A stretch of DNA of 23,726 nucleotides from JBBDIK01 sp964640385 (GCA_964640385.1 CAZXFL010000025.1:1-23726), one strand, 5' to 3'; positions 1-8,810 are shown, numbered from the stretch's first letter. Translations and numbers: made by a program. The notes: generated from the letters alone by a model not told the origin.

Positions 1-465
1 AAGTTCATCGAGATGGGGACCATGGCGCAAATCGTCGGCTTGGTCATGCTCCAGGTGTCTTACCCCGTGATCATCGTGCGGGCTCGTCTCTCGACCATCG
101 GCAAGGAGTATGAGGAAGCGGCGATGGACCTCGGCGCCCGGCCCAGCCAGGCGCTCCGCAAGGTGCTGCTGCCGCTGCTGTACCCGGCGATCTTCGCCAG
201 CGGCATCATCGTGTTCGCCGACGTCATCGACGACTTCGTCCTCGTCCGCGCGGTCTGCCAGCGGGCAGCCTGCGAGACGATCGCGATGAAGATCTTCGGT
301 GGGTACCGATCGTCGCCGACGCCCGCACTGAACGCGATGGCCACCATCATGCTCTTCGGTACGTTCCTCGCGGTCGGCCTCGGCGCCGTCGTCTACAAGC
401 GCATCGCTCGCAAGCAAGAGGGCGGAAAGGTCGACGCGATCTCCGATTTCGCGATGCAGATCTAG
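1..465 (+). CDS. ABC transporter permease, PotC type (5' partial)
   Basis: C-terminal 154 residues of a membrane permease of a spermidine/putrescine-type ABC importer. The frame is open from base 1, so the ATG at 13 is internal and the true start lies outside the window. The conserved cytoplasmic EAA loop is visible: EEAAMDLGA, then LRKVLLPLLYPAI, which docks on the ATPase. It is followed by hydrophobic segments (ASGIIVFADVI and a last helix near IMLFGTFLAVGLGAVVY) and a short basic cytoplasmic tail. The family normally has about 260-280 residues, so slightly more than half is present. A PotA-type ATPase lies at 1190-2305 on the other strand and a PotD-like binding protein at 18176-19483; they may serve the same importer, but that is inferred. 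The substrate could equally be another small amine or amino acid. Confidence 0.9.
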   Translation, partial: KFIEMGTMAQIVGLVMLQVSYPVIIVRARLSTIGKEYEEAAMDLGARPSQALRKVLLPLLYPAIFASGIIVFADVIDDFVLVRAVCQRAACETIAMKIFGGYRSSPTPALNAMATIMLFGTFLAVGLGAVVYKRIARKQEGGKVDAISDFAMQI

Positions 466-467
466 CG

Positions 468-482
468 GACCCTCGACGGGTC
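468..482. terminator. Short inverted repeat between convergent genes
   Basis: GACCC-TCGAC-GGGTC forms a perfect 5-bp stem with a 5-nt loop in the 19-nt gap between the permease stop and the stop of the opposing HAD gene. Its position suits a bidirectional terminator, but there is no T-tract and the stem is short. Confidence 0.35.
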
Positions 483-484
483 GG

Positions 485-1165
485 CTAGCAGAGGAGTCGC
501 AGGACCTCGGGGATCGCGGAGATGACTTCGCCGGTCCAATCGTCGCGTTCTCCCGGGCGGTGAACGTCCGGATCCTGGTCGGGACGGCGGAAGAGCGCGG
601 CGGTCATGCCAGCCTCCTCCGCGCCGTGGAGTTCGCCGAAACTCCCGTCGCCGATATAGAGGCAGGCCTCAGGTGGCAGGCCCAGGCCGTCCGATGCGAG
701 CCGGTAGATGGCGGGGTCCGGTTTCATGAGACCGACCTCGCACGAGAAGACCGTCACGTCGAAGTACGGCGCTAGCGGCGACGCCTTCCAGAGTCCGGGT
801 GCAGGCTCCATGCAGCCGCTGACGAGGGCGAGCCGCCGTTCCTTGTGCTCGAGGATCACCTTCACCGTCTGGACGATGCTCTGTGGCGTGTCGAAGAACG
901 GCGCCCACCACTCCTCACGGATCCTCAGCGCCTCCTGCACCTGTTGCGGCGCAGGGGTTCCTGTGCACGCGCCCAGAACATGGTCCGCGAGCGTCTCGCC
1001 TCCGAGAAGGCGGGAACCCTCGCCGGCGTCCCATCGAGCGATGAATGACTCGGCGGGCTCGTCCAGCCGCACGGCCATCTCCGTCAGCATGGCAACGCGA
1101 TCTCGTTCGATCACGTCCGGGGTGAGGGTGCCGAAGAGGTCGAAGACGACTGCCCGGTAGTCCAT
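485..1165 (-). CDS. HAD-superfamily hydrolase (haloacid dehalogenase-like, subclass IA)
   Basis: A 226-residue cytosolic hydrolase of the HAD fold, probably acting on a phosphorylated or halogenated small molecule. Motif I is DLFGTLT at residues 9-15, with Asp9 as nucleophile. The second motif I position is Phe rather than Asp, as in many DxFGT haloacid dehalogenase/phosphatase members. Motif II is around VSGCMEP, motif III is the lysine of MKPDPAIY, and motif IV is IGDGSFGELHGAEEAG. In motif IV Glu replaces the usual second acidic Asp. Length is typical of subclass IA with a helical cap inserted after motif I. The gene is last in the minus-strand run, 24 nt after the PotA-type gene, so it is probably co-transcribed. 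The substrate cannot be read from sequence. Confidence 0.88.
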   Translation of the reverse strand: MDYRAVVFDLFGTLTPDVIERDRVAMLTEMAVRLDEPAESFIARWDAGEGSRLLGGETLADHVLGACTGTPAPQQVQEALRIREEWWAPFFDTPQSIVQTVKVILEHKERRLALVSGCMEPAPGLWKASPLAPYFDVTVFSCEVGLMKPDPAIYRLASDGLGLPPEACLYIGDGSFGELHGAEEAGMTAALFRRPDQDPDVHRPGERDDWTGEVISAIPEVLRLLC

Positions 1166-1189
1166 CAGCCGCCGGTGGTCCAGATCGGA

Positions 1190-2305
1190 CTAGGCGATGG
1201 CTTCGTCGATCTGGGCCTGCTGCTCGGCCGACGAGGCGACCACCCGCAGCGCGTCCTGCGGGAAGACGGCCTTGATGGCCTGACCGGCCTCGAACTCGAT
1301 GTGGTCGCCGCGGTTCTGCACCATGACCTGGATCGTATCGCCGCTGACCAAATGCACCATGACCTGGGTCGCGTTCCCCAGGTAGACGCTGCGCTCGACC
1401 ATCCCCGGGACGAAGTTCTCGCCGGTCGTCTCCTGCGGCTGAAGGTGAACCCGCTCGGGACGGATCGTGATCTTGACCTCGCCGCGCGAGTCGGTCGCGC
1501 CCCTGCCTGCCTTCAGCTCGAACTCCCCCAGCCGGACGGCGCAGGTGCCGTTGACCAACCCGCCCGCCTGTGCGGTCATGAGGTTCGAGACGCCCAGGAA
1601 GTCCGCAACGTAGGCGGTAGCCGGCTCCTCATAGACTTCCTCGGGCGTACCGAGCTGCTCGATCCGCCCGCTGGACATCACGGCGATCCGGTCGGACATC
1701 GTCAAAGCCTCCTCCTGGTCGTGCGTCACGTAGATGAACGTGATGCCGACCGCCTCCTGCAAGGCCTTCAGTTCGATCTGCAACCGCTTGCGTAGCTTGG
1801 CATCCAGCGCGCCCAGGGGCTCGTCCAGGAGCAGCACGGTCGGGTTCAGGATCAGGGCACGGGCCAGGGCCACGCGCTGCTGCTGACCACCGGAGAGCTG
1901 GGTCGGGCGGCGCTTCTCGTAGCCCGACAGCTGCACTAGCTCCAGCGCCTCCCCCACGCGCCGCTTGGTCTCGTCCTTCGAAACCTCGCTCTTGAACTGC
2001 AAGCCGAACGCCACGTTCTCGAAGACGTTCAGATGCGGGAACAGCGCGTAGTTCTGGAACACCGTGTTGACGTTCCGCTTGTGCGGCGGGGTCTGCGACA
2101 TGTCGACCCCGTCGAGCTGGATCTGCCCGGACGTGGGCTGCTCGAAGCCGGCGATCATCCGAAGGGTCGTGGTCTTCCCACACCCGGACGGCCCGAGGAG
2201 CGAGAAGAACTCGCCCGCAGGCATCTCCACATTGATGCCGTCGACCGCGACGACTTCATCGAACTTCTTGACCAGATTGACGAGTTTGACTTCTCCGCCG
2301 GCCAT
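1190..2305 (-). CDS. potA: ABC transporter ATP-binding protein, PotA type
   Basis: A 371-residue ATPase that powers a PotABCD-type importer at the inner face of the membrane. Visible elements are Walker A GPSGCGKTT (38-46), Q-loop Gln84 in VFQNYALFPH, signature LSGGQQQR (137-144), Walker B LLLDEP (158-163) and H-loop His195 in VTHDQEE. A C-terminal TOBE-like region (about 280-350, with IRPERVHL) is typical of the MalK/PotA/FbpC group. The full-length family size of about 370 is retained. The stop of the upstream aminotransferase is only 4 nt before this ATG, implying translational coupling. It is not next to permease genes on the same strand, which is unusual for PotA. Substrate (polyamine, thiamine or iron type) is not fixed by this subunit; PotA is favoured from the VFQNYALFPHLNV region and context. 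Confidence 0.92.
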   Translation of the reverse strand: MAGGEVKLVNLVKKFDEVVAVDGINVEMPAGEFFSLLGPSGCGKTTTLRMIAGFEQPTSGQIQLDGVDMSQTPPHKRNVNTVFQNYALFPHLNVFENVAFGLQFKSEVSKDETKRRVGEALELVQLSGYEKRRPTQLSGGQQQRVALARALILNPTVLLLDEPLGALDAKLRKRLQIELKALQEAVGITFIYVTHDQEEALTMSDRIAVMSSGRIEQLGTPEEVYEEPATAYVADFLGVSNLMTAQAGGLVNGTCAVRLGEFELKAGRGATDSRGEVKITIRPERVHLQPQETTGENFVPGMVERSVYLGNATQVMVHLVSGDTIQVMVQNRGDHIEFEAGQAIKAVFPQDALRVVASSAEQQAQIDEAIA

Positions 2306-2309
2306 CTAC

Positions 2310-3686
2310 TCAGCTCCTCAGTGCCTTGGCATACGCCGCGAAATTATCGACGAACTTCTGGACATCATCCTGTGTGTGCTGGACGGAGAGCATCCACTGC
2401 TCGACCTTGCCTCCGTTCGGGAGCATGACGCCCCCCTTGTGCTGATAGAACCAATGGGCTGCGCTGAACCGGTTGTCCCACTGCAAGAAGTCCCGGTAGT
2501 TCCGGTTCTTCTGCTCCTTGAAGACCACGCAGCCCTTGAACCCGATAGACACCGCGTAGGCCGGCAGTTCGTACTCCTCGACGACCGCCTCGATCTGCCC
2601 GACCATGTTCTGCCGCAACGTTTCCACGTGGGCGTAGGCCTCGGGGGTCAGGACCTGGGTCAGGCACGCCTTCGCCGCGGCCATGGCGAGCGGATTGCCG
2701 TTGAAGGTGCCGCACTGCTCGTAGACGCCGGTATCGATCTTGCCTATAACCTCTTCGACACCACCGATGGCGCTCACTGCCAAGCCGCCTCCCAGCGACT
2801 TCGCGAGGGTGATGAGATCGGGCGTCACACCGTAGTACTCCGTCATCCCACCCGGGCGCGTGGCGAAGCCGGTCTTGACCTCGTCGAACGTCAGGAGGGC
2901 GCCGTGTGCGTGGAGGAGGTCCTTCAGCTGCGCGAGGTAGTCGTCGTCGGGAAAGATGATCCCGATGTTCATCATCACCGGCTCGATGATCATGCCGGCG
3001 ATCTGCCCCGGGAACTGCTCGAGCCGCTTCCGTACCGACTCGAGGTTGTTGTACGGCACGACCTTGCACAGGTCCAGGACCGCGTCCGGGATCCCGCCTT
3101 CTTCGTGGACGCTGTTCGGAAGGTCCGGATCGCCGAGCTTCTCGAGGTCGTCCTCGTAGACGCTGACCTGCACCGAGTCGTGGTGCCCGTGGTACGAGCC
3201 CTCGACCTTGATGAAGTACGGGCGGCCGGTGACGGCTCGCATGAGGTGCACCGCGTCCATCGTTGCCTCGGTCCCGGACTGCCCGAACCGCCACAGCGGC
3301 AGGCCGAATCGGTTGGCCAGCTCGGTGGAAACGTCGATGGCGTCGACCACGGGGGACGCGAAGTGGGTGCCTCGGGTGACGCGATCCTGGACCGCGGCCA
3401 CGATGGCCGGATGGCCGTGGCCCGCGGCGCCGGCGCCGTACCCGCCGTGCAGGTCGACGAACTCAAGCCCATCCTCATCGAACAGGTGGGAGCCGCGCCC
3501 TTCCTTGATCCAGATGGGCTGCGGATCGGAGCCCTGCCAGCTGGACGTGACCCCGGAGACCAGGTGCTTCTTGGCGGTCTCCCAGAGCTGCGTGGAGACC
3601 CGTTGGCGCTTGAGGAACGCCTCGCTCTCCTCCTCGATGATCTGGTCCAGGCGCCCGGCGAAGGAGTCGGTTGCCGTCGTTGCCAT
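2310..3686 (-). CDS. Class III PLP-dependent aminotransferase (glutamate-1-semialdehyde aminomutase-like)
   Basis: A 458-residue fold-type I enzyme expected to move an amino group between an amine or omega-amino acid and a keto acid. PLP-site residues are clear: SGTEA (137-141, phosphate contact), YHGHHD (165-170), Asp268 in TFDEVKTGF (pyridine nitrogen), Schiff-base Lys296 in LAKSLGGG, and GTFNGNPLA near 326-334. These motifs resemble GSA aminomutase and related aminotransferases. The N-terminal extension, and the absence of neighbouring heme genes, argue against a tetrapyrrole role. It lies between an acyl-CoA dehydrogenase (21 nt upstream) and a PotA-type ATPase (4 nt downstream), which suggests amine or amino-acid catabolism tied to import. 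The reaction is inferred from family; the substrate is unknown. Confidence 0.9.
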   Translation of the reverse strand: MATTATDSFAGRLDQIIEEESEAFLKRQRVSTQLWETAKKHLVSGVTSSWQGSDPQPIWIKEGRGSHLFDEDGLEFVDLHGGYGAGAAGHGHPAIVAAVQDRVTRGTHFASPVVDAIDVSTELANRFGLPLWRFGQSGTEATMDAVHLMRAVTGRPYFIKVEGSYHGHHDSVQVSVYEDDLEKLGDPDLPNSVHEEGGIPDAVLDLCKVVPYNNLESVRKRLEQFPGQIAGMIIEPVMMNIGIIFPDDDYLAQLKDLLHAHGALLTFDEVKTGFATRPGGMTEYYGVTPDLITLAKSLGGGLAVSAIGGVEEVIGKIDTGVYEQCGTFNGNPLAMAAAKACLTQVLTPEAYAHVETLRQNMVGQIEAVVEEYELPAYAVSIGFKGCVVFKEQKNRNYRDFLQWDNRFSAAHWFYQHKGGVMLPNGGKVEQWMLSVQHTQDDVQKFVDNFAAYAKALRS

Positions 3687-3707
3687 CAGGTATCACGTCC
3701 TGTCTAT

Positions 3708-4880
3708 CTAGCCGATCAAAGGAGCCAGCCCACGCTTGTAGAGCTGGCTCGCAATGATAACCCGTTGGACCTCCGAGGTGCCCTCCCAGATACGGTCCAC
3801 CCGTACCTCGCGCCAGAAGCGCTCCGCGACGTTCTCGCGCATGTAGCCACGGCCCCCGAAGATCTGGACGGCCCGGTCCGCCACCCGACCGGCCATCTCC
3901 GAGGCGTAGAGCTTGGCCATCGAGCACTGTGCGTGCTGCACCTTCACATCGATCCCCCGGTCGATGCCCTTGGCCAGCTCGTAGGTCATCAGGCGGGCGG
4001 CCCACAGCTCGGTCAGCGAGTCCGCCAGCATGAACTGGATCGCCTGGAAGTCGGCGATCGGCTCACCGAACTGGACCCGGCCCTGCGCGAAGGCCGTCGC
4101 TTCCTCGATCAGCCGGTCGGCCGCCCCGCAGCAGCGGGCCGCGATCATCTGCCGCTCGTACCGGAACCACTCGTAGGTGAACCCCATCCCGTCACCCTCG
4201 GCCCCCACGAGGTTCGACGCCGGGACCCGGACGTCACCGAACCGAACGATCGGGTGGTGTTCGGCGTAGGTATGCGTGTACGCGGGTGTCCGAACGACTT
4301 CGATACCGGGGGTGTCCGAGTCCACGATGAACATGGCGTGCTCGCCCTCGTTGGGGCCCCCGGCGAGCTTGGCCTGGAAGAAGATGTGGTCGGCCGTGTT
4401 GAAACTGGTCACGTGCCACTTCTCGCCGTTGAGGACGTAGTCGTCCCCGTCGCGGCGGGCGGTCGAGGCGATCGCATCGACATCGGAACCGGCGCCCTCC
4501 TCGGTGATCGCGTAGCACTCGTGCCGTTCACCGCGGATGGTCGGCTTCAGGTAGGTCTCGATCTGGTGGTCGGTGGCCACGGCCGGCAGCCATGCGGCCG
4601 GGGTATGGACCACCCACCCCAGCGCGTTCGTGACACGACCGAGCTGCTCCGAGACCAGCGTCTGCTGGAACATCGTCATCCCGGAGCCACCGAGTTCCTT
4701 CGGCATGTTCATGGCGTGCAGGCCGAGATCCTGACCCTTGCGGGTCCAGCTCGCGTGCAGATCCGGGTCGACCTCGCCGCTGTTCATCTCCGCCTCGACC
4801 TCGTACGGGATCATCTCGTCGATGAAGGCGCGGGCTTGCGCCTGGATGGCGCGGTCTTCGTCGGACATCGGGTAGTTCAT
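3708..4880 (-). CDS. Acyl-CoA dehydrogenase family protein
   Basis: A 390-residue flavoenzyme of the acyl-CoA dehydrogenase fold, which introduces an alpha,beta double bond into an acyl-CoA and passes electrons to ETF. It shows the FAD/substrate motif CYAITEEGAGSD and the following NGEKWHVTS, an arginine-rich FFRY-like segment (EWFRYERQM), IFGGRGYM, and the C-terminal IWEGTSEVQR with Glu366 as likely catalytic base. The frame stays open to an ATG at 4952, but I chose the ATG at 4880. An AGGAAGAG ribosome site lies 8 nt before it, a -10-like TATCCT sits between the two ATGs, and the family N-terminus aligns there. It is first of the four-gene minus-strand run. Chain-length specificity cannot be told. 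Confidence 0.92.
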   Translation of the reverse strand: MNYPMSDEDRAIQAQARAFIDEMIPYEVEAEMNSGEVDPDLHASWTRKGQDLGLHAMNMPKELGGSGMTMFQQTLVSEQLGRVTNALGWVVHTPAAWLPAVATDHQIETYLKPTIRGERHECYAITEEGAGSDVDAIASTARRDGDDYVLNGEKWHVTSFNTADHIFFQAKLAGGPNEGEHAMFIVDSDTPGIEVVRTPAYTHTYAEHHPIVRFGDVRVPASNLVGAEGDGMGFTYEWFRYERQMIAARCCGAADRLIEEATAFAQGRVQFGEPIADFQAIQFMLADSLTELWAARLMTYELAKGIDRGIDVKVQHAQCSMAKLYASEMAGRVADRAVQIFGGRGYMRENVAERFWREVRVDRIWEGTSEVQRVIIASQLYKRGLAPLIG

Positions 4881-4922
4881 GCAGGCAGCTCTTCCTCGGA
4901 CGGGGGCGCTGATGCGCGCGTC

Positions 4923-4928
4923 AGGATA
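4923..4928 (-). promoter_or_regulatory. Candidate -10 element for the acyl-CoA dehydrogenase operon
   Basis: On the minus strand TATCCT fits the TAnnnT sigma-70/SigA -10 consensus. It would start transcription about 35 nt before the ATG at 4880, leaving room for the ribosome site. No good -35 is visible 17 nt upstream (TGCGCG). Confidence 0.4.
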
Positions 4929-5012
4929 ACGCGACCGCGGGGGCTCGCGCATCCCCCTGACCGGGGGTCACCCGCAGCCGGGGTCGGCACCCCCAGAGGA
5001 CCGACGGCCCAC

Positions 5013-5870
5013 CTAGGAACCCAACCCGAGGGCGACGAGCCCACCGGTCACGACGAGGATCCCGGCGATCTGCGAAGGCGCGGGCCGTTCCCGGAACAGG
5101 ACGAACCCGGCCACGACCGGGATGGCGATGAACGCCACCGACGCGGCGGTGACGATGGAGACGAACCCGAGCTCGGCTCCCCGCGAATACGCCATCACTC
5201 CGAGGATGTCTGCTACGCCGACGAACATCGCGAGCAGCAGATCCCGCCGGCCGAGCGCCCGGCCGCGCATCCGCGAACGGAACAGCAGCCCAACGAGAAG
5301 GATCGCGATCACATCCCCGATGCGCGAGTACACCGTCGGGGCCGCCCACCCGATGTCGTGCGCCACGCGGCCGAGCACGAACGTTGCGACCCCGAACAAC
5401 AGCATCGACGCGATCGCCCACGGCACCCCGCCGCCCTGAAACAGGCTCCCGCCCCGGCGAAGGGCCCGGGGATCCGTGGAGGTGAGGATGACCCCGACGA
5501 GGGTGGACAGCGTGCCGAGGAGCGCGAGACCGGCGAGTCGCTCGTGGAGGAACACTACGGCCAGCAGGATGGTGATGGACGCGAAGGCGGCGACGATCGG
5601 AGAGACCAGCGCGACCGGGCCGAGGGCGAGTGACTTGTAGAGCGAGAGGTAGGCGCCGGCACCGAGGACCCCGCCCACCAGCAGGATCGCGATCTGCGTC
5701 GAGGTAGCCTCCATCGGCGGGCGGAGGATCAGGACCGCCGTCGCCAGCACGACCAGGCTGAAAAGCTGAGCGATCACCACGGTCCGAAGACTGCCGATCC
5801 GGCGGCCTGAGATGGCCGCCGTGACGTCCGCGACGCCCCAGCCGAGCGCGGCGACGAGCCCGTAGAACAT
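5013..5870 (-). CDS. EamA/DMT-family transporter
   Basis: A 285-residue integral membrane protein of the drug/metabolite transporter superfamily. It has two repeated EamA halves with about ten hydrophobic helices in all, starting directly with FYGLVAALGWGVADVTAA. The second half begins near VPWAIASMLLFGVATFV, and the last helix, GFVLFRERPAPSQIAGILVVTGGLVAL, carries the family's typical final-repeat signature. Members export amino acids, purines or other metabolites. The start lies 9 nt after the acyl-CoA synthetase stop, so it is the last gene of the crotonase-synthetase-transporter run. Its substrate is unknown; export of a catabolic intermediate or amino acid would fit the neighbourhood. 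Confidence 0.9.
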   Translation of the reverse strand: MFYGLVAALGWGVADVTAAISGRRIGSLRTVVIAQLFSLVVLATAVLILRPPMEATSTQIAILLVGGVLGAGAYLSLYKSLALGPVALVSPIVAAFASITILLAVVFLHERLAGLALLGTLSTLVGVILTSTDPRALRRGGSLFQGGGVPWAIASMLLFGVATFVLGRVAHDIGWAAPTVYSRIGDVIAILLVGLLFRSRMRGRALGRRDLLLAMFVGVADILGVMAYSRGAELGFVSIVTAASVAFIAIPVVAGFVLFRERPAPSQIAGILVVTGGLVALGLGS

Positions 5871-5879
5871 CGCGGCCGG

Positions 5880-7988
5880 CTACGACGCGTCGCGCGCTTC
5901 GGCGAGCGCGTCGACGGCGATCGCGGCCTTCGGACCGACGAGTAGCGGATTGGCCTCCAGAGCAATGAGGCGATCCCGCAGGTCGTGTGCCGCGCGGGCG
6001 ATGTTCTCGACCGCCTTGGCCAGTGACCCCAGGTGGTGATGCCGGGAATCCAGACCACAGCGCGTCGCCTGCTCGTCCACGAACGCGCGCGCCTGCTTCA
6101 GCGTCAACGGCGCCGCCACGAACGTCGCCTCGCCGGCTTCGGCCAGGTCGCCCCCGGGACGCATCGTGATGCATGCGCCGAAGCGTTCGTCGATGAGGGC
6201 GCCGACGAGGACCTCGTGACCCTGCACCATCTGTTGCACCAACACCCTCGGTGCGCGAGCGCCGGCGCGCTCCGCGGCCTCGAGCACCTCGGCGGCCGCG
6301 CCCTCGACGTCCTCCGCAGTGGTCAGTCCCAGCCGAACGCCGCCGAGTTTGGCCTTGTGCGGGAGCTCAGGTGCGAGCGCTTTGACCGCCACGGCACCGC
6401 CGATCTTCCGGAAGGCTACGGCGGCCGCTTGGGGTGTGCGGACCGTCGCCTCCTTGGGTCTCCTCACCCCGTAGAACCCGAAGAGCCTTGCTCCCGTCGC
6501 CTCATCCACCGGACCGGCGAGCCCCTTGAGCACCCGCAGCGCCTTCCCGCGGTTCGCGTGCGGAGGCAGGTCCTTGACCAGCCGTTCTTTCGACGTCTGC
6601 AGATCCACGAGCGCCCGGATGGCACCGGTGGCTGCTCCATGCCCCTGCAGGAAGGGGAGGCTCGCTCGGTCGACGAAGTCCCTGGCCGTCTTCGAGTACG
6701 ACAGCGCGCTCATCGCGATCGACGCGAACACGACGCCGGTTTCCTTCTGCAGCGCACGGGCCTTCGCGAGCACCGGCTCGGCCCACACGGCGTTCTCCAA
6801 CTCGTCGCCGCGCGGGGGGAAGGCGTCGAACGCCACGAACCCGATGTTCGGATCCGACGCGAGAGCTTCCAGCGCGCCCTCGAACATGTCGGTCTCGACC
6901 GCCGCCTGACCGGTCACGTCGAGCGGGTTGTTCAGGTTCGCGAAGCTGGGCAGGACCTTGCGGAGCTTCGTCTCGGTGGCCTTCCGGAACTCGGGGAGCT
7001 CCAGTCCCGCTTCATCGGCGGCCTCTGCGAACAGGGTGCAAGCGCCGCCGGACTGTAGCGCCGCAGTGACACCGGTCGCGCGGAGCCTCCGGTGATGCGA
7101 CAGGAGCACGGCCGCCTCGTGCATCTCGACGGGGTCGTGCACCAGCGTCGCGCCGAGTCCCCGGAGCCACGCGTCCCGCAGCGCGGTGTTCCCTACCAGC
7201 GCGCCGGTGTGGGCCACGATGGAACGCCGGGCCGCCTCGCTCGTTCCGGCCGGCGCACACACCAGGATCGGCTTGCGCGCATCGCGGAGAGCGCGCAGTC
7301 CGCGGCCGATGCCCTCGACATCGCGCATCGTTTCGATATAGGTACACACCACCTTCGTCTTCGGATCCCGCGCGGCCCACTCGAACATGTCGCCGAGCCC
7401 GATGACGGCCTCGTTCCCGACCCCGAGGATGATCCGCAGGCCGGTGCCGCGGTCGGACGCGATCTGGTTCATCGTCCAGGCAACGGTCCCGCTCTGCGAG
7501 ATCACGGAGATGTCGCCGGCGACCGGTTCGGGCGGCGGAGTCGTCCCGTACGCCGCGACGCGGTCCACGTAGTTCACATACCCCTCGACGTTCGGTCCGA
7601 GGACCGGGAGTCGGTGGGCCCGTGCGATCTCTGACAGCCGGTCCTGGAGCTCGCGACCCTCGTCCCCTGTCTCGGCGAAGCCGCTGGAGACCACCATCAC
7701 GCTGCGGACCCCGGCGACCGCAGCCTGCTCGGTGAGCGCGACGGCGACCCTGGCCGGCACCACCATGATGGCCAGGTCCACACCCCTCGGGAGCTCGGAC
7801 GGAGATGCGAGGCACGGCCGGCCCCAAACCTCGTCGTACTTCGGGTTGATCGGGTGGATCTGGCCGGTGAACCCCAGATGCTGGAGGCTCGAGTAGATCT
7901 CCGGCGCCCACGAATCCGGCGATTCGGATGCGCCGACGATGGCGATCGACCGCGGCGCGAGCAGCGGCTGCAGGGAGTTCGGGTTCAC
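5880..7988 (-). CDS. NDP-forming acyl-CoA synthetase, fused alpha-beta (acetate-CoA ligase family)
   Basis: A 702-residue cytosolic enzyme that interconverts an acyl-CoA plus NDP and phosphate with an acid, CoA and NTP. Order of domains: CoA-binding Rossmann domain (about 9-130, SIAIVGASE), succinyl-CoA-ligase-like domains (about 150-460) with active-site His260 in IVAHTGALVG (the SucD GHAGA equivalent), then an ATP-grasp domain from about 480. The second conserved histidine is in ELPHKAKLGGV, which carries the phosphate in ADP-forming acetyl-CoA synthetases. The start is GTG, 3 nt after the crotonase stop. Enzymes of this fused layout include acetate-, propionate- and pimeloyl-type synthetases as well as regulatory or inactive relatives. 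Here both key histidines are retained, so catalytic activity is plausible; acyl specificity is unknown. Confidence 0.9.
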   Translation of the reverse strand: MNPNSLQPLLAPRSIAIVGASESPDSWAPEIYSSLQHLGFTGQIHPINPKYDEVWGRPCLASPSELPRGVDLAIMVVPARVAVALTEQAAVAGVRSVMVVSSGFAETGDEGRELQDRLSEIARAHRLPVLGPNVEGYVNYVDRVAAYGTTPPPEPVAGDISVISQSGTVAWTMNQIASDRGTGLRIILGVGNEAVIGLGDMFEWAARDPKTKVVCTYIETMRDVEGIGRGLRALRDARKPILVCAPAGTSEAARRSIVAHTGALVGNTALRDAWLRGLGATLVHDPVEMHEAAVLLSHHRRLRATGVTAALQSGGACTLFAEAADEAGLELPEFRKATETKLRKVLPSFANLNNPLDVTGQAAVETDMFEGALEALASDPNIGFVAFDAFPPRGDELENAVWAEPVLAKARALQKETGVVFASIAMSALSYSKTARDFVDRASLPFLQGHGAATGAIRALVDLQTSKERLVKDLPPHANRGKALRVLKGLAGPVDEATGARLFGFYGVRRPKEATVRTPQAAAVAFRKIGGAVAVKALAPELPHKAKLGGVRLGLTTAEDVEGAAAEVLEAAERAGARAPRVLVQQMVQGHEVLVGALIDERFGACITMRPGGDLAEAGEATFVAAPLTLKQARAFVDEQATRCGLDSRHHHLGSLAKAVENIARAAHDLRDRLIALEANPLLVGPKAAIAVDALAEARDAS

Positions 7989-7991
7989 GGC

Positions 7992-8810
7992 CTACGCCTC
8001 GCCGCGGAACCGCGCGTCGCGCCAGGCGATGGCGGCCTTGAGCCCCTGTTCGTTCGTGATCCTTCGGAACTCGTCGCGCGCCGGGAGGTTCGCGGTCTCG
8101 ATCTCCACGTCGATGTCGACGTTCGCGTCGAGAGCGGCCTTGATCCCCAGGCCCTCCCAGACCGAGTGGATCGCGCGCTTGGTCGCCTGCACCACGAATG
8201 GCTCGTTCTTCGCGATCGACTCGGCAAGCTCTAGCGTCGCATCGGCGAGCTCGTCCGCCGGCACGACGCGGTTCACCAGACCCATGCGGAACGCGTCGTC
8301 GGCCGGGATCCGGTCCTCCCCGGTGAACAGCAGTTCCTTGGCCTTGCGAACACCGACCACCCACGGCAGTAGCATCGTCACGACGCCCGAACCGAACCGG
8401 ATGTCGACATAGCCGAACTTCGCGTCGTCCGAGCACACGCACAGATCGCAAGCGAGCATCAGGTCGGTCCCGCCGGCGAGGCAGTAGGACTGCACCTGGG
8501 CGATCGTCGGCTTCGGGTTGGTGAGTTGCGCGAACATGCGGTCGCTGGCCTCTTGGAGCTCGTCACGCCAGGCCTGCTCGTTCAGTTCCCCACCCTCGGC
8601 GTCCTCCTCGAGGTCGAAGCCGGCGCAGAACGCACGCCCGGCGGCGGCGAGGATGACCACGCTCACCGAGTCATCGCTCCCCGCCTCCCCGAACGCCTCC
8701 TCGAGGGCCACCAACAGGTCGTGGTTGAGGGAGTTCAACTTGTCCGGCCGGTTCATGGTCAGGCGGCGGACGGGACCGATGTTCTCAACGAGCAGGACGG
8801 GTTCACTCAT
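7992..8810 (-). CDS. Enoyl-CoA hydratase/isomerase (crotonase) family protein
   Basis: A 272-residue crotonase-fold protein acting on acyl-CoA thioesters. The oxyanion-hole segments are present: GRAFCAGFDL (58-67) and CLAGGTDL (110-117). Lining up AGGTDLMLACD...FGYVDIRFG with the crotonase block GGGCELAMMCD...FAQPEILIG puts Asp116 and Asp136 where the two hydratase glutamates normally sit. Classical hydration is therefore uncertain, and isomerase, hydrolase or other crotonase chemistry is possible. The frame stays open far upstream (to 10190), but the family start MSEPVLLVENIG at 8810 has a GAGG ribosome site 7 nt before it. It heads the minus-strand run with the acyl-CoA synthetase and DMT transporter, and is divergent from the MFS gene. 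Confidence 0.9.
   Translation of the reverse strand: MSEPVLLVENIGPVRRLTMNRPDKLNSLNHDLLVALEEAFGEAGSDDSVSVVILAAAGRAFCAGFDLEEDAEGGELNEQAWRDELQEASDRMFAQLTNPKPTIAQVQSYCLAGGTDLMLACDLCVCSDDAKFGYVDIRFGSGVVTMLLPWVVGVRKAKELLFTGEDRIPADDAFRMGLVNRVVPADELADATLELAESIAKNEPFVVQATKRAIHSVWEGLGIKAALDANVDIDVEIETANLPARDEFRRITNEQGLKAAIAWRDARFRGEA

Noticed and set aside
4881..4952. 24-residue N-terminal extension of the acyl-CoA dehydrogenase
   Set aside because: A -10-like box and a good ribosome site lie inside this stretch, and the extension is Arg/Pro-rich with no family counterpart.
2064..5633. A 1189-codon open frame on the plus strand
   Set aside because: It lies antisense to the PotA, aminotransferase and acyl-CoA dehydrogenase genes, is full of low-complexity Arg/Asp/Gly/His runs, and is the usual shadow of high-GC coding sequence.
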